From: Glandiceps talaboti
Lineage: Eukaryota; Hemichordata; Enteropneusta; Spengelidae
Direction: 5' to 3'
Length of the DNA stretch: 64,000 bases
Assembly: GCF_964340395.1 (NCBI RefSeq)
Contig: NC_135552.1
Span: forward strand, 8,866,994-8,930,993
The notes beneath the pieces were generated by a model that saw nothing but the letters and a program-made list of their open reading frames with translations, did not search any database and was not told the DNA's origin. The position numbers and the translations under genes are program-made. Below are positions 1 through 13,505 of the stretch, in pieces. The stretch's first letter is position 1, and each line of letters opens with the position of its first letter.

Positions 1-1926
1 GGAACAGTTTTGACATTTTGCCTACATTACTATCCTTGGCAATCACCTTGATCATTATTCACTGGTCTAGAAGTCTCAAAATGATAATGGCATCTTTTAT
101 TTCATCAGCACTAAATGTCACACTGGAGAAAATCAAATTAAGGGAACTTGTTTCTTTCTTTCCTTTAATAAGTTTGGAAAACTGCTGAAGGACACTTGGC
201 AAGTAATCACATTTCCACATGTTAAATCAGTAAGAGAAAATAGATTCAATAGAATTTAATCAATTCTAGGTAGGTCTCAAGACACTGAATCCTGAGTGGA
301 CATCTTCACAACTTATAAATGGTTCTAGTTAAGGTATAAAACTGTTTGTTTTTCTAATGTTGCAGCTTTTTTGGCACCAACTGAAATACATGTCTGTCTA
401 CTACTAGATTTTACTTTGAGTGTTTGCTGTCAGCCTTGTATATTTGCTGTAAATTGTCTAAATTCAACTTATTTCAAGTCAAACATTGATGTATAAGTTG
501 ATAAGTTCTATCTAGTATAACCCCATTTCAATCTTACACGTCATGTGCATGCAACATTCAAGTGCCTACTAGAAAACTAAGTCAATTATCTAAACTCAAC
601 TTTGATGAATATTAGTTCATAAGTTTTGTCTTACAGTATTACCCCCATTTGTATCTTACACATACATGCAGCATTCCAATGCCTACTAAAAAAACCTCAC
701 AATCACATTCGACCAATTCCAGATTAAAGTCTTGGTGATGTACCTCATCCAATTTCAATAAACCTAATAGCACAGCTGCTGTAACCTTTTCCACCTCATA
801 TATTATTTTTTCTGGTATTGCACATTAAACCTTGGCATTTTTCAGAATGGCATTTTGATTCTTCCGACTTATTCTTCCAAAATACGAATGAGCAAAATGA
901 CTTTGGGTAAGCCATCAACATCAAATTACCATTCAAGCAGCTATGGTATTTTGTAGTTTATTTTAATCAGGGTCTTAGAAGTAAGTCTTCAAAACTAACT
1001 GTACCCATGTGTTAGTAAGATTGGGCCTTTTTAGTCCATGATTGTATGGATTAAATCCTTCGCTCATGTGCAAGAGTTTCTGTCTCAAGATGAGAAATGA
1101 TGTGGCGATTTGTCTCAATATATTGTTAGTAGTTTTATTGGCCTTAAAGCAGCTGTGTCTGTTAGTTTTGTAAAGCTCAGCTTTGAGAGGTGCTAGACCA
1201 TCTGAAATTTGTGTCATTAATGATGTCCAATAAGATAACTGTCATGTATTTTATAATGGATGTAATCACTGGGTATACAACACATGAGAGCTGTATTGAG
1301 TACATCGTCTGTTTTCTTTCAATGGCAATGCAGTTAATATTGAATTAAATCTACTGGAACATATGCTACGGTGATCAATTTTTACTGCAGCATTAAATCC
1401 TCTATTGAAATGAATTCCAGTGAAATCCAATTAGTTACGAAGCAATGTTGTAATATAAAGCAATACAGTTTACATGTACATGTAGAGAGTGAAACTTCTG
1501 CCACTAGCACCCAAACATGTACTGCATTGCTGGTATATACCATGCCTCAAACCAACATTCAACATTAAAAATGAAAACAAGAGAAGATACATTGCAACAT
1601 TTCTAGATAAGCTGTTGCTCGAAAATGCTGATAGATTTAAGTGAAACATGTCAGTCTTATGCTACATGTCTATAGCAGGGCTGGTATTGATATTTTGATG
1701 ATGAAAGAAGTATAGAGGGGGTGGGTAATCAATAAGAAGACAATTAGATTTCTCATCACATCTGCTCTTTAACTCAATCTTTGATTTCCAGAAGTAAAAA
1801 AACCCAAGAGATGTTGAATCATGCCATCTACAAATTATGTTACTGTCCTACTTATTTCCACTAAGTCTGCAAATATAAGAAATTTGATTCAACCAATGTA
1901 TAGTATGGTTAATTAGAATGTAGACT
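1..1926. other. No gene seen
   Basis: The region is AT-rich non-coding sequence. Short open frames have no coding character, and I see no RNA gene or clear repeat array. Confidence 0.6.

Positions 1927-1960
<34 letters not shown>
1927..1960. repeat. Microsatellite (ATCA)n
   Basis: About eight consecutive ATCA tetranucleotides. Confidence 0.95.
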
Positions 1961-2079
1961 CTAATCATGGAAATTTTGATTGCACCAGAATCCAAAACCA
2001 CAGTTCTGTCCAATGGCACCAAAAAGGTAAACACAAACCAAATGCTTGTTTGAACAAACGTATCTTAATAATTTATCAC

Positions 2080-2555
2080 CGAATGACCCATCCTGTCAAA
2101 CTGTTCAATTGTCATGTGACCCATCCTGTCCAACAGTTCGTCATGTGACCCATCCTATCCAACAGTTCAATTGTTATGTGACCCATCCTGTCAAACAGTT
2201 CAATTGCCATGTGACCAATCCTGTCAAACAGTTCAATTGTTATGTGACCAATCCTGTCAAACAGTTCAATTGCCATGTGACCAATCCTGTCAAATAGTTC
2301 ATTTGCCATGTGACCCATCCTGTCCAAACAGTTCAATTGTCACGTGACCATCTTGTCCAAACAGTTCAATTGTCATGTGACCCATCCTGTCCAAAAAAAT
2401 TTATCATGTGACTCATCTTGTCCAAACACCTCAATTGTCATTCGACCTATCCTGTCCAAACATTTCAATTGTCATCAGACCCATCTTGTCCAAACAGTTT
2501 TGTTATTTTGTGGCTCATCTTGTCCAAACTGTACTGTTGTCATTTGACCCGAGTA
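2080..2555. repeat. 34-bp minisatellite, about 14 copies
   Basis: The unit is close to TGACCCATCCTGTCCAAACA followed by GTTCAATTGTCATG. Copies become more divergent and slightly variable in length toward 2555. The open frames on both strands here are by-products of the repeat. Confidence 0.93.
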
Positions 2556-3081
2556 TATTTGATGTTATCACAAGATTAATTTTGTAGTTTATTCTTCCCT
2601 ATTCCTGAGACACCAGACTTACTCACTCACTACTCCTTACATCTCTTAGCTCACTGTATCACTAGTTCTCCAGGCTCAAGACACAAGGTTGACTATCATA
2701 TCAAACACAATGTGATAATGCTGTCATCATTATATATTTCCATAGCCATCAGTTTTACGACCAATAATATAGGTTGATAAACACACATAAGTCATCTATT
2801 TTATGATCCTAATACTGATACCATCTCTAATAACTAAGTGTACTTAATCTTGAAGGTTTTCAACAAAGTCAATAAAACTAAAAGTAATGTCAATGTCACC
2901 AATAAAAGTGCATGGACCTTTTTGATTGTAATAAACTTTAAGACTTTTTGAGTATTCCATAATGCTTGCACGTAAAAGGTATTACTGGATGAATCCTTAG
3001 ACTCATAGTATTATCTAAGACTTATAGCTTCTTAAACCTTTAAGATATTTCCCCAGTGAAAGTCATAGATAAGACATCTAC
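2556..3081. other. No feature seen
   Basis: AT-rich unique-looking sequence between the minisatellite and the candidate exon at 3.1 kb. Confidence 0.5.
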
Positions 3082-3247
3082 CTGATAAATCAATGTCATA
3101 CATCTGTCTTTCACGGTTCAAGTTGACTACGAACTCTTCTATCTCCTGGGAATAATTAAGTTGGTGTGTGCTATGGAACAACTTAGTCTTTTGAATCATT
3201 TTTCCTATTGTTAGAGCGACCTTCCTTAATTCTATGTTTCCCATGAT
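3082..3247 (-). CDS. Candidate exon, helical product, possibly RasGEF-like
   Basis: This is a 166-bp open stretch between a weak acceptor (tcggttag, 3248) and a GTAGAT donor (3081), phase 0 in and phase 1 out. The product reads IMGNIELRKVALTIGKM, then a short linker, then SQEIEEFVVNLNRERQMYDIDLS. The spacing (Asn-x-x-x-Arg-Lys-Val-Ala helix, then Ile-x-x-Phe-Val-x-x-Leu and a Tyr-x-x-x-Leu-Ser end) recalls the last helices of RasGEF catalytic domains. That is a pattern impression only, and the usual Glu-Pro ending would have to be in the next exon. It would belong to a different gene from the PTPRN-like one. Confidence 0.35.
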
Positions 3248-3527
3248 CTAACCGACCATATATTTCTTCAATCTGGTAAAAAAAATTAAAAAGAAATCAA
3301 TGCCTTCTCTACAGAGGATTAGAAAAAACCACAATGTTACTGATTGACAGATGGCAACCCCCAGTGTGTGTCTGAACAAAAATTATCACCTTTTAATCAA
3401 ATGGTTTAACGTTTCCTTGTGACTTAATTTGTCATTTCTAAGTCATTCTGACTGCTAAAGTATGATTGTAAAATAAAAGTATAACCAACATGTAATTGTG
3501 CACTTACTTAAATTTGTAAAAATTTTA

Positions 3528-3561
3528 ACTGACTGACTGACTGACTGACTGACTGACTGAC
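3528..3561. repeat. Microsatellite (ACTG)n
   Basis: About eight consecutive ACTG units. The rest of 3248-4200 holds nothing I can support. Confidence 0.95.
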
Positions 3562-4202
3562 ACATTATTTTTAAGGTGTTATGATGGGAAACACAGAATT
3601 AAGTATTGGTCTCTTATGTTGGTTTAACAGATATTGATACAGAATGTCTACGGTGTGTCTGACAAGTGGTACAACTTGTACATCACAGACAAATTTCTTT
3701 TGCTGCCAACACAGCATACATGTATATACCGTATACTTATGTGAGATTCAGTAAAGGTGCTGTCTTCTTCTGCCTTTTAATTCATAGTATTAATTGTTTA
3801 ATACTAGCTTGTTCCTCATACTTTGGACTGGGTACTAGATATGATATCAATGATGAGAATTCCATCTATCTGTTAAATGAATATATGATCTTTGCAGTTA
3901 TACAATCAATGAAAAATTGATACAAATATCCGAGATATTTCATAATTATCCATATCTCATTATATTATTAGAATGATCAAATTAAATTTGCTGGAACAGT
4001 CATGATATTATGTCATTTGTCTCACTGACTTTTAAATGTGGGACAATCACTGTAATGCCCACTGTAATGCTGTAATCATTTGCTTTAGCCAATGAAAAGG
4101 AAACTTTTAGTATATTCCCATTTCACTTCAACTGTATGATAGAAATGTTACATGAAACAAAAATTTCTTTTGTGGTCAAAATGTGGAAGACTCCTTGAAA
4201 TT

Positions 4203-4442
4203 TACCTCTCTATATATATGTTTGTGTGGGTGTGTGCATGCATGCATACATATGTGTGTGCATGTATATGTGTACATGTATGTGTGTATGTGCACATGCA
4301 TGTTTGTGTACTGTATATTTGACAGTTAGTGAAAGTGTTTGTCAATGAATGAATTGTTATCTACAAATTAGTACAAATGTAAATGTACAAATGTAAGGTA
4401 AGTGTGTGGGTGTATGAATTCATACATGTGTGGGTGTGTGTA
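4203..4442. repeat. Degenerate TG/TATG-rich low-complexity tract
   Basis: Alternating purine-pyrimidine sequence with TGTGTG, CATGCATG and ACATGTA words, interrupted near 4320-4390. Confidence 0.8.
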
Positions 4443-4794
4443 TGTCTTAGGGTATGATTGAAGATGCTTCATACTGTGTTTCTGAGAAACCCCAGGAGAA
4501 GATCATACTTGTTTGAGATATGAAAATATGTACACAATTTCACCTGACTTCAAATGAAATATGAAATATTTGCACAAGATATATCAGATAGGCTACTTCA
4601 CTTTACCTGTTCCATCTGCCACAATAAAAAAATGTATACAATATCATAAATATCACCAAATATCACCACCCACTTGAAATTACTTTTCATAAAGTCCATT
4701 TCCTCTAACTAGTATTAAAAAATGCCTTGTAACCATTAGTGGGCGTGTCTGTTTCCATACTTTTCTGTTCTGATTGTGGAATAACACATTTGCA

Positions 4795-5365
4795 TTTCAG
4801 AACAATATACTTCTTGATAAATCATGAAAATTGTTCAAAAGACTACCACATTAATGGGAACAGTGATATTTTCATTTGGTGGTATATGTGAAAATACTTC
4901 CATTCTGTTTGTTTTTTAAACACTTCCTGATTTGGCACTTCCTGGAATTTTTTTTTCATTATAGAATAATATACTTTGTGGCAAATCATAGAAAATTTTA
5001 AAAGACTAATTTCAAAATTATCCAGATGGAAACATTGACAGTACCATTTTACATGAAATGAATGCTATGATGTACACAAAACAAATTATACTTTATGATA
5101 AATCTTTAAAAACTTCAAAACACTAATTTCAAAATGATTTTATCAAATTAATGATTAGATGGAAGCAGTGACATATTCATTTGGCGTACTTTACATGTAA
5201 CGAATAGTATATAGAATGCACAACAATAAACTATGATAATTCCTAAGAAACTTCAAAAGACTAATTCAAAAGTCAATCTATCAAACTGATAAATATATAT
5301 AATATATATATAATATATGTAATAGACACAGCTACATATTCATTTGGTGTACATGCAATGATACC
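4795..5365. repeat. Degenerate tandem repeat, about four ~140-bp units
   Basis: Each unit contains a version of: AATATACT, TGATAAATC, a CAAAAGACTAAT block, then GACATATTCATTTGG and a GTAC word. They begin near 4800, 4970, 5085 and 5225, and are heavily diverged. Confidence 0.65.
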
Positions 5366-7494
5366 TTTTGTGTATTAAACAAGAGCACTCACACACATCG
5401 TGTATTTAATTGTACGATGTAAGACTCACTACATACAGGAAATCCCTTAATAATGAGAACCACCATTAATCACTCGGACCAAGCTTCAGTATAATTGACA
5501 CGTATCTGTATTTATGAATGACCTCCTCTGAGTAGGAGTCCTTATTATGTAGACAGTGAATGACGTAGACTACAGACGCATGACGTACAATACTTGTATG
5601 ACATCACAGTGTGTTATTAGCATACATTATCATTTATCTTATGATGAAAACTGATAACATCAATAGTAAAATATTCATATACTCACAAAATAAACCGACA
5701 TGTTTATATTTTACAGAGATCACAAAAAACATACATAAGACCTTTGTATAATGAAAAAGTTGTATTGATATTTTGTATACTTCTTTTTATATTCAGTACC
5801 TGCAGTAGTATTTTAGCTCATGCTCGAGGGTTAAAATAGAACAAGATGGTCTCATGCTAACATATATATATGTAGGGCTTATGGAACAAAAGGTATCGTG
5901 TTGACCATAAAAATGATTCTTATTTCTATGATCCACCACCTATGGAGTAAAATTGTATTTCAGGTATAAAAGAGAATTAAAAGAAATCACAAAAATCTTG
6001 GTCACTCTAAAAATTTTAATACTGTGAATAAAACTACAGAAAATGAAACTGTGGTACATTTCAAAATGGCTGCCACCGGTGTGTTAACTCCATCTTGTTC
6101 TTAAAGAGTCACGATAGTTGTCAAGATGATGACCTGGTACGATCAGTAATTTCATGAAGTTCTTAGATATTAAGGGTAATTTCACCTTTATGACATTCAA
6201 ATCTGGATGCTTTCTGCCATGACGTAGAAAATATATTCACAATGTTCCAGTCTGTCTGTCTGGAGTGAGTAGGATATTGGTTTTGGATGAAGGCATTTGT
6301 GATACAGTTAAAATTCCATTTAAATGCTAAATTGGAATAAAATTGCTATCAATGATGTTGTCACAGGTGACGAACATTACACAAACCAAGCCAATATTAG
6401 TTCTTGACACGAGTGCCGTCAAACACTTGATAATTCTCTATATTTTGTATTCTGACATGCAAGTGTAATACTGATACGTTTAGTGGACTCACTATATACG
6501 TATGTACTGTCAAGTTACCATAGAAACATCGACGTGGTCAGGTCCTTCAGTATAAATTGTCTAAATGCCTGGAAATACACTGGTCTCCTAAAGCAAATGA
6601 ATTTCAAATACTCTGGAAGTGAATCATACACACACTGCTTTCAATACCATTGCTTTCAACACATCTGATGGTTCAGATGAAATATCATCTACAGCTTATG
6701 ATTAATGTACATGTATATTGATTTGTTTCAAGCGTTCAGATAATTTATCATTTTTTTCTTTTACCATAAGTCAATTTCTCGTTGCAAGCATGCCAAGAAT
6801 AATGTGCTATGCTTCTTGTACATACATGTACAACCTTATGGTTCATTTAAGTTTAACCAATGTACGTGCCACAAGAATTCATATTATAGAGGAGTTTACA
6901 CAAATGACATTCATTTAAATCTTTAAATTGGCAACATGTGAATTAATGTCTGTAATCGGCATCATGCTGTGACATCAGGGTGAAGGGTCAAACCATGGCC
7001 CTATGGTCATATCCTAGCTGATACAATTACATGTGGAATGACTGCAGACCGACTTTTAAATGCATTGTGCATAATTGGTTGAAAATTGGTTAAAAAGGCT
7101 ACAAAGTTTAACATTGACCAATTAGATCTTGTATTTCAAAATATGTTTTTGATACATTTGACTGGTATTAATACATTAACTGACATAGGCCAATGCTTTC
7201 CTTATGTAAAAAGGATTTACGCTTGTCCATAAAGAATGTGCACTAAAAGCAGTAATTTAAAATAAAACTCCATTTGGACTTGCCATCTGTTGCTGGCATT
7301 TTAATCTGATTATGGGATGATATTTACTTAGCCTGGTTCTATCTAACTATTTGTCTGTACCATGTGTTACATACTTTGATGTAAGAATTAAACAAGAGAG
7401 CCTTTCAAACTGTCTGTGTACGAACGAAAATATCTCACATTTCAAATGCACCAGTATGAATTATGAATTTACATAATGATGGATGTAGATTTCA
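5366..7494. other. Mostly featureless, with one dispersed-repeat copy at 5795-5945
   Basis: No exon with convincing splice sites was found. The 5795-5945 part (TACCTGCAGTAGTATTTTAG, then GAGGGTTAAAATAGAACAAG) is related to segments near 17.43, 32.53 and 61.13 kb. Confidence 0.5.
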
Positions 7495-7716
7495 GAAATG
7501 TGTGTATGCAGGCAAGTCTGTGTGTCTGTGTGTGTGTGTGTGCGCGCCCCTGTATGTGTGAGTCTGTGTGTGTGTTTGTGTGTATCTATAGAGATGTGGT
7601 GCTGGTTAGTATGTGCATGTGACTGTATGTGTCTGTGTCTGCCTGTATGTGTGAGTCTGTGTGTGTGTTTGTGTGTATCGATAGAGTTGTGGTGCTGGTT
7701 AGTATGTGCATATGTG

Positions 7717-7753
<37 letters not shown>

Positions 7754-7782
7754 CGGTATGTGTGTGTGTGTGCATATATATT
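7495..7782. repeat. TG-rich tract with an internal duplication
   Basis: A ~70-bp block (GAGTCTGTGTGTGTGTTTGT, then TATC-TATAGAG-TGTGGTGCTGGTTAGTATGTGC) occurs twice, about 110 bp apart, embedded in (TG)n. Open frames on both strands (His-Thr and Cys-Val runs) are artefacts. Confidence 0.9.
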
Positions 7783-9099
7783 GAGACCAAATTTCTCAAA
7801 GTAAATTTCATGTAATATTTGTGTGCGTAGATCTACGTCTTATTTTGTACAATGTAATCACCAGCAATGGAATCTAAATAGGAGTAAATCACTGTTACAG
7901 TATTGCTAAAAATAACAATCTTACTTGAGGTTAATATTGATATACATGTAGCCACCAGAGAATATCTACTGTACAGTAGTTTAATTTAGCTGTTTCTTTC
8001 CATTTTGACCTTGCCTGGGAATAGTCTGTTAATGGGTATACACACTTTAATAATAGTTTAACGTCTCAGGAGAAAACAACATTATTTTTAAACTTGTACG
8101 GTGTTGGGATTGTGATAATGATGAAAACTCTCCATTAACCATCATCCATCAACCTCTGTGGTTAGTGACTCTTTACAAAAACGATAAAATGATGATGATA
8201 ACGACAGCGGGCTTAAATAGAAGCACATAATCTTAAAATCCATGTTCCTTCCTTCTAGTGTCTTCTTTCACGCCATTATTTTTATCAGTCTGATATCACA
8301 AAGGAATTTTTGAGAAAACATTTTATTTTAGTAGAAAGTCACTAAAATATCATCATGAAAGACAAAGTATTGTGTTGTCAAATTTGTCCTTTTTCACTTT
8401 GAACTGAAATTCATAATAATTAAACCAAAATATGCTTTTTTTTTGTGAAAGATAATGATATCGATCGATGTGCTGCATATGATACATGGTTGTAAGACAT
8501 ACAACTGAACAATTTTAGTTATATGAGAAAAGATGTAAATATAGCTGTCAAGTAATCATATGTATTAAAATTGACCACGTTTTCACTAATACTCTATACA
8601 CACCAAGACTTTTTGGAAAGCATCTTCACTTATTTCCGTTATTTTCCACAGAAAAAATATCATATGCTATATGAAATAGGAAGTAAATTGCGCACTGGCT
8701 ACATTCCTGACTAGAGAGGGCACTTGATTGGAGTTATACTTTTAAGTGTTTTCTAAGGTTTGCAAACCCTGATATTACAAAAGGAAAACTTGTATACCTA
8801 TTACTGTAATTTTAGACGAGGACATGTATAAAATACTTGGGGAAGTGACATTAATTTTGCCTACTTGCTGGTCTTAACAAAAACCTGTGTATGTGCACAT
8901 ATTTTTTAATTGAAAAGGATCCATGTTGGATTTGGAATTGTGTAATCTCTGAGGTCAAAATATGTTAATATGTGTATACTCCACTTCTTATGCCTAAAAG
9001 TACAATTTTTAAAAAGCAAAAATTCAAAACAAAAGAAGTTTCAAATGTATCTGTACTGCCAAATGTAAAACAGAGTTCAATCATCTTTGTTGAGAATTA
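7783..9099. other. No feature seen
   Basis: AT-rich non-coding sequence. Confidence 0.5.
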
Positions 9100-9885
9100 T
9101 GTCTAAGATAAAACACTTTAGACTTTCTCCTAAGGCCTTAAAGTGGTCAGACATATGGATGAGGATCAGGTATTTATTTTGAATTTTTAGTTTATAATAC
9201 AATTTTACATGACTTCCTAATTCAAAAATTAAATGTGAAACAACATCATCATATGCCAAGTCCTTGTTTGTAACTCAATACATTGCAAAAAGCTATAAAA
9301 TGTATAAAATGTTTGTTATTGTATGTATAATAACAAACATTTTACACATTTTACTAATCTTTTTTCAATGTATTGAGTTACAAGAACTTGGAATATGTTG
9401 TTTCACACTGATTTTTCAAGTAGGAAGTCATGATAAGGCAAAAAAAAAAAAATTATCTGGTTCTGGTCAGGGTAAACTTTCTAAAGTGGTGCGACTACGC
9501 GAATTTCTTTTTTTTTCCTAATTTTTTTTTTTTTTTTTGCAAATTAGTAAATACACATTTTTTTGACACTTTACATACTCTGTTCATCATATTTATCTCT
9601 TGAAAAACTTCCTTTTTCTTTGAAGCAGTTTAGGCTTTGTATTTAAGCAGTCTTGGCATGTAGGGTAGATTTCAGCTGCTTGTTCTCCTGATATCAGGAA
9701 TAAATAAGGAACGAGAAGGCAAAAATTATCAGAAAAAAAGGATCGACGCAAGGGTATTCAGCGCACGCTGACCAGAACCAGATACATTTTTTTTTTGGCC
9801 TAAAATTGTATTTATTTATAAATTAAAAATCCAAAATAAATACCCAATCCTCATCGATATGGCCATTTTAACCTAAGAGATGTGA
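9100..9885. mobile_element. Long foldback (hairpin) element interrupted by a MITE
   Basis: Sequence left of about 9320 (including GTAACTCAATACATTG, CATGACTTCCTA, ATACCTGATCCTCAT on the reverse strand) reappears inverted to the right (CAATGTATTGAGTTAC, TAGGAAGTCATG, ATACCCAATCCTCAT), centred near 9324. The right arm is split: it runs to about 9435 and resumes at about 9785 after a 327-bp insert. Arms are about 220 bp once the insert is removed. Confidence 0.85.
9456..9782. mobile_element. 327-bp MITE with TA target-site duplication
   Basis: Perfect 15-bp terminal inverted repeats TCTGGTTCTGGTCAG / CTGACCAGAACCAGA flanked by TA on each side (9454-9455, 9783-9784). It has no coding capacity. 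TA duplication and short terminal repeats are typical of Tc1/mariner-related MITEs. Confidence 0.88.
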
Positions 9886-12800
9886 AATTCGAACAACTTT
9901 TACAACTATGGATTTTCATTTCCATAAATTACTTCACATACAAACCAAAGTGAATATTAAGTTAAAGAAATGTGTCCTTATGCTCTGCCTGTCATTTCTA
10001 ATAAGGAAAATATTCACAACATCCATCTACTCAACCATTTCTTAAGGCTAGTAAAACTTGTCTAAAGCTGATACTGTTCACGATGCAGGTGCTAAAATGA
10101 TGTATTGCGAGTATTAAAAGTGAGAAAATAGAGCTGTAGAGACAAGTGAGGTATTTAAATGTGTAACTGTTTCCATGGTTCAAGAGATATGAATTATTCA
10201 TACATGTTTCATATGACATCATACAACTAGGCAGAGTTTAAAAGGTGAAGTAATGTTCTTTAGGGCAGAATGCAGCCATTTTGGATTCTCAAATAGTTTT
10301 AAATTAGTTTTAATGTCATTTTTTTTTTCAAGGTGTATTCTATGTCTCCAATCAGTGTCATGTGACAGTTTGCCATTGGGAAATTAAAGCAAAAGTGTCT
10401 GCAACTAATGGCATATTCTTCATTTGAGTAAAAAAAAAATAACACAGGAAAAAGCATTTGGATTGGAATATGCTGAATTCCTGCATTTCCAATGATTATT
10501 TTTCCCTGTTCTCTAGTGATGATATCTGTCACACTGGCACACAATCAAGATCATGGTTCAACCATAGGTATTGATACTGATAGACCCTGACCAACATGAC
10601 ATCGAAGTGTAGAGTTAAAGTGACTAAGACTGCAAGTCTACAGAGATTCCATGTTTGAATACATCTCATCAAAATCTAACAAGAAAGGTATACATAACAA
10701 TTACACATACAAGTCACACTAATAGCGTGTTGTCTTTACTTTACATTAATCCTCACTAAAATCTTATCAGGCGAAGACATTTCCGATAAATACAATTTAC
10801 CCTTTTAAGTTGAGAAGACAATGACTTGACAGTGAAATGCCATGATTACCAGCTTGAAGAAACCTTGAATACTAACAAAGACTCCATAGTGCGGTACTTA
10901 AAAGCTGCACTAGATGCAACTGAAACATTTTTTTTTTTGAAAATGCAGTTTTAGATATAATGACTTATTCATAATATCGTACAACCTGCACAGTATTGAA
11001 TCACCTGAGGGTAAATATATTTATGTAATTTAGCTGTACACATAACATGGTGCAATATATTCAATCAAATTGATTTTGGGTTCGCACCCAAAAATCTGCA
11101 CCACGATGAATCACCATGTCAACTTGTTACTATACTACTGAAGCTAGTGCAGGTTTAAAAGCTGAACAAAAGTAATATGTAGCATGTCCAAAGAATTCAG
11201 TTACTGCTTTTGATTTGTGTTCATTAATCACTACCTAGAGTCAATATAGTAGAATTTACAGGTCGCAAACTTACTCAATGAGGCAGATATTGATGTGCAT
11301 TCTACAAAGATATATGAACATCGGTAGTCTAATAACTCCACTGATATCAATCACATGGCTTCAATATTCCTACGTGAACGTTACTTTTTGATCCTTGCTA
11401 TTTGCGTGTTTATTAAATTTGTTTTTATTGCAAGAAGAAAGTACTTTGTTTTTGACTAAGATAAATCAGTTTTGTTTCAAATTCAACACAGTATTCTGAT
11501 TTTCTATATTTGGACACCAGTTTCATTTTCAACTACTTGACGATAATCTATACCAAAACCTAAATTACTCCCTTTACAGCATATCATTTGCAACATTTTG
11601 AGATATTATCTGAGACAAAAAAATTATCTTGAATTTAATATCAGATCTTGAAATATTGTCAACTATATTTTTCAATATATTTTTCAATGGTTTAATGAGA
11701 AAAAATTGATCTCCAGGGCATTTGCTGATAAGACTTCAACATTTCTTTTTTTAAGGATTTTTGATGTCATGTTTGTGATTAACATTTCAATAACGGATGT
11801 GTTTTCCATATGAAAGCTTGTTCTGTCCTTTTAAAATACAAGAAATCAGGAAGTTCACAGTTTTCCCTTAAAGGAAATTGATAATCTTTTATTTTCCCAT
11901 AGTGTTGACACACAATTTGGCAGCCATATTGGATTTTCAAATGGTATCATTTTCAAAACTGTGCTTGTGACCAGACTTTTTTTACATTTGTACTACATTA
12001 CTATGAATTTTGTAATTTGCCAAGAACATTTTGTTTTTTTAGTGCTCTTCACAACTCCATTCCAAACACATACATGTACTTGGCATTAATGCAATCCAGA
12101 CATGTTTGCTTCTACACCAAACCAGGACAATGTGTAAAATTTTCACCTTGCACCACAAATTTTAATTCATTCTTATGACTATGTTTGAGCTACAGATATC
12201 ATCTGTCCCAATATTTGTAAAGTGAAGCTTACTGGTGTATAATTAATTTTATGTAGTTCTATTTTCATGATGTGTAATTAATTTTGTTACATAATGATAC
12301 AAATATCAATCAAATGGGAACCAAATGTTGATTAAAAATATCAAATACGACTTTGAAAACCAGTCTACATTTGACTACATTCGAAAATTGAAAACAGTCC
12401 ATCCCCAAGGTGACATATTTCCAAAAAATTCAATTTGTCTGCATTTAATATTTACATTCCCCACAGAGAGTGTCAACTGATTTAAATATGAACAATTCCT
12501 GTCCACAAGGGAACAGAACCTCAAAATACATCAATCTTGAACATGATCTTTTAAAACCAAACACAAATCTAAGTTGTCACTGTGACGTCCTACCCTACTT
12601 CAGAATTCAACACACATTACGCAGTTGGTCTCATACAAGTACTTCATAAATTCAATTTTCATCACTGTATACAAATGGATTTATTTACAATGCGCTACAG
12701 TCACATGTCCATGCACAGCACAAAATTATCACATATGAATAGGCCATTCCAGACTGCAAACAGCAAATTGAGAATACAGCGCCCTCACTCGAATTGGGGG

Positions 12801-13149
12801 TATCATCACCTCATTGTATTTTTTCTTAAGAGCTTAATGTCCCTTTTTATTCTGTAGAAGTGTAAATCTGGGATATTTTCATTTTTTTTCAGACATCGAG
12901 GAAAGCAGCAGTGCTCTATGATTAACCGAGGAACCTATACCATGTATACCCCCAAGGTACATACAGGCAGGAACTAGAGTGCCACCATGGCAAATATTGG
13001 AAAGGCCTATCGTACATAAACTGTGTATGCGATATCAAAAAGATCCTTTAAAAATTGATGAGAACATCTTCATGAAATCACCATGTCATACTTTCCCCCA
13101 TGTATAAATTATAGACTGACACTTTAACCTCCCTAAATTTAGAAATATG
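9886..13149. other. No gene supported; one dispersed-repeat copy at 10945-11115
   Basis: The 10945-11115 segment (CCTGCACAGTATTGAATCA, later GCAATATATTCAATCAAATT) has a diverged relative at 44455-44600. A possible plus-strand exon at 12892-12957 is discussed under findings. Otherwise AT-rich non-coding. Confidence 0.5.
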
Positions 13150-13194
13150 CATATACCATATATATTATGCAATGCAAAAGACAAGTTATTGTCT

Positions 13195-13505
13195 TTGAAC
13201 AGAAAATATGGATTATGTATCCTGGTCATGCCATGTCACGACAATCCATGTCTACATCACTGGATCTTGGTACTAGAAATATGCCAAACATGCCAAAATC
13301 ACCGTTATTTTTCCAGAATTTTCAGAGAATATGCTTGCCAATGAGGAGGTATAATTACATTTCTCAGTATTTTTCTTCTTTCAGCCTGAAAATACTCATG
13401 ACCTATGGATTTGTTTAGTGTCATGTAGTGACACGGCCCCTTAGGTCTCTTGAATTTTTCCTGGCTGAACGAAGACACATATTTAGGATAATATGTAATT
13501 AAAAT
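13195..13505. mobile_element. Foldback repeat family, copy 1 (diverged)
   Basis: Contains the family core: TTTCTTC-TTCAG, GAAAATACTCATGACCTA, a short spacer, CCCCTTAGGTC, then TTTTCCTGGCTGAACGAAGA. The two halves are inverted repeats. Other copies lie at 29.65, 43.35 and 50.83 kb. Confidence 0.72.

Noticed and set aside
2046-2547. Repetitive frames on both strands
   Set aside because: A 34-bp minisatellite read through; the period is not a multiple of three and there are no splice or start signals.
7461-7815. Overlapping His/Thr- and Cys/Val-rich frames on both strands
   Set aside because: Direct translation of TG/CA microsatellites; the same applies at 21.75-21.96 and 56.22-56.66 kb.
11275-11301. 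27-bp minus-strand segment between an AG and a GTAAGTTT
   Set aside because: Too short to judge and no frame or partner; splice-like pairs this close occur by chance.
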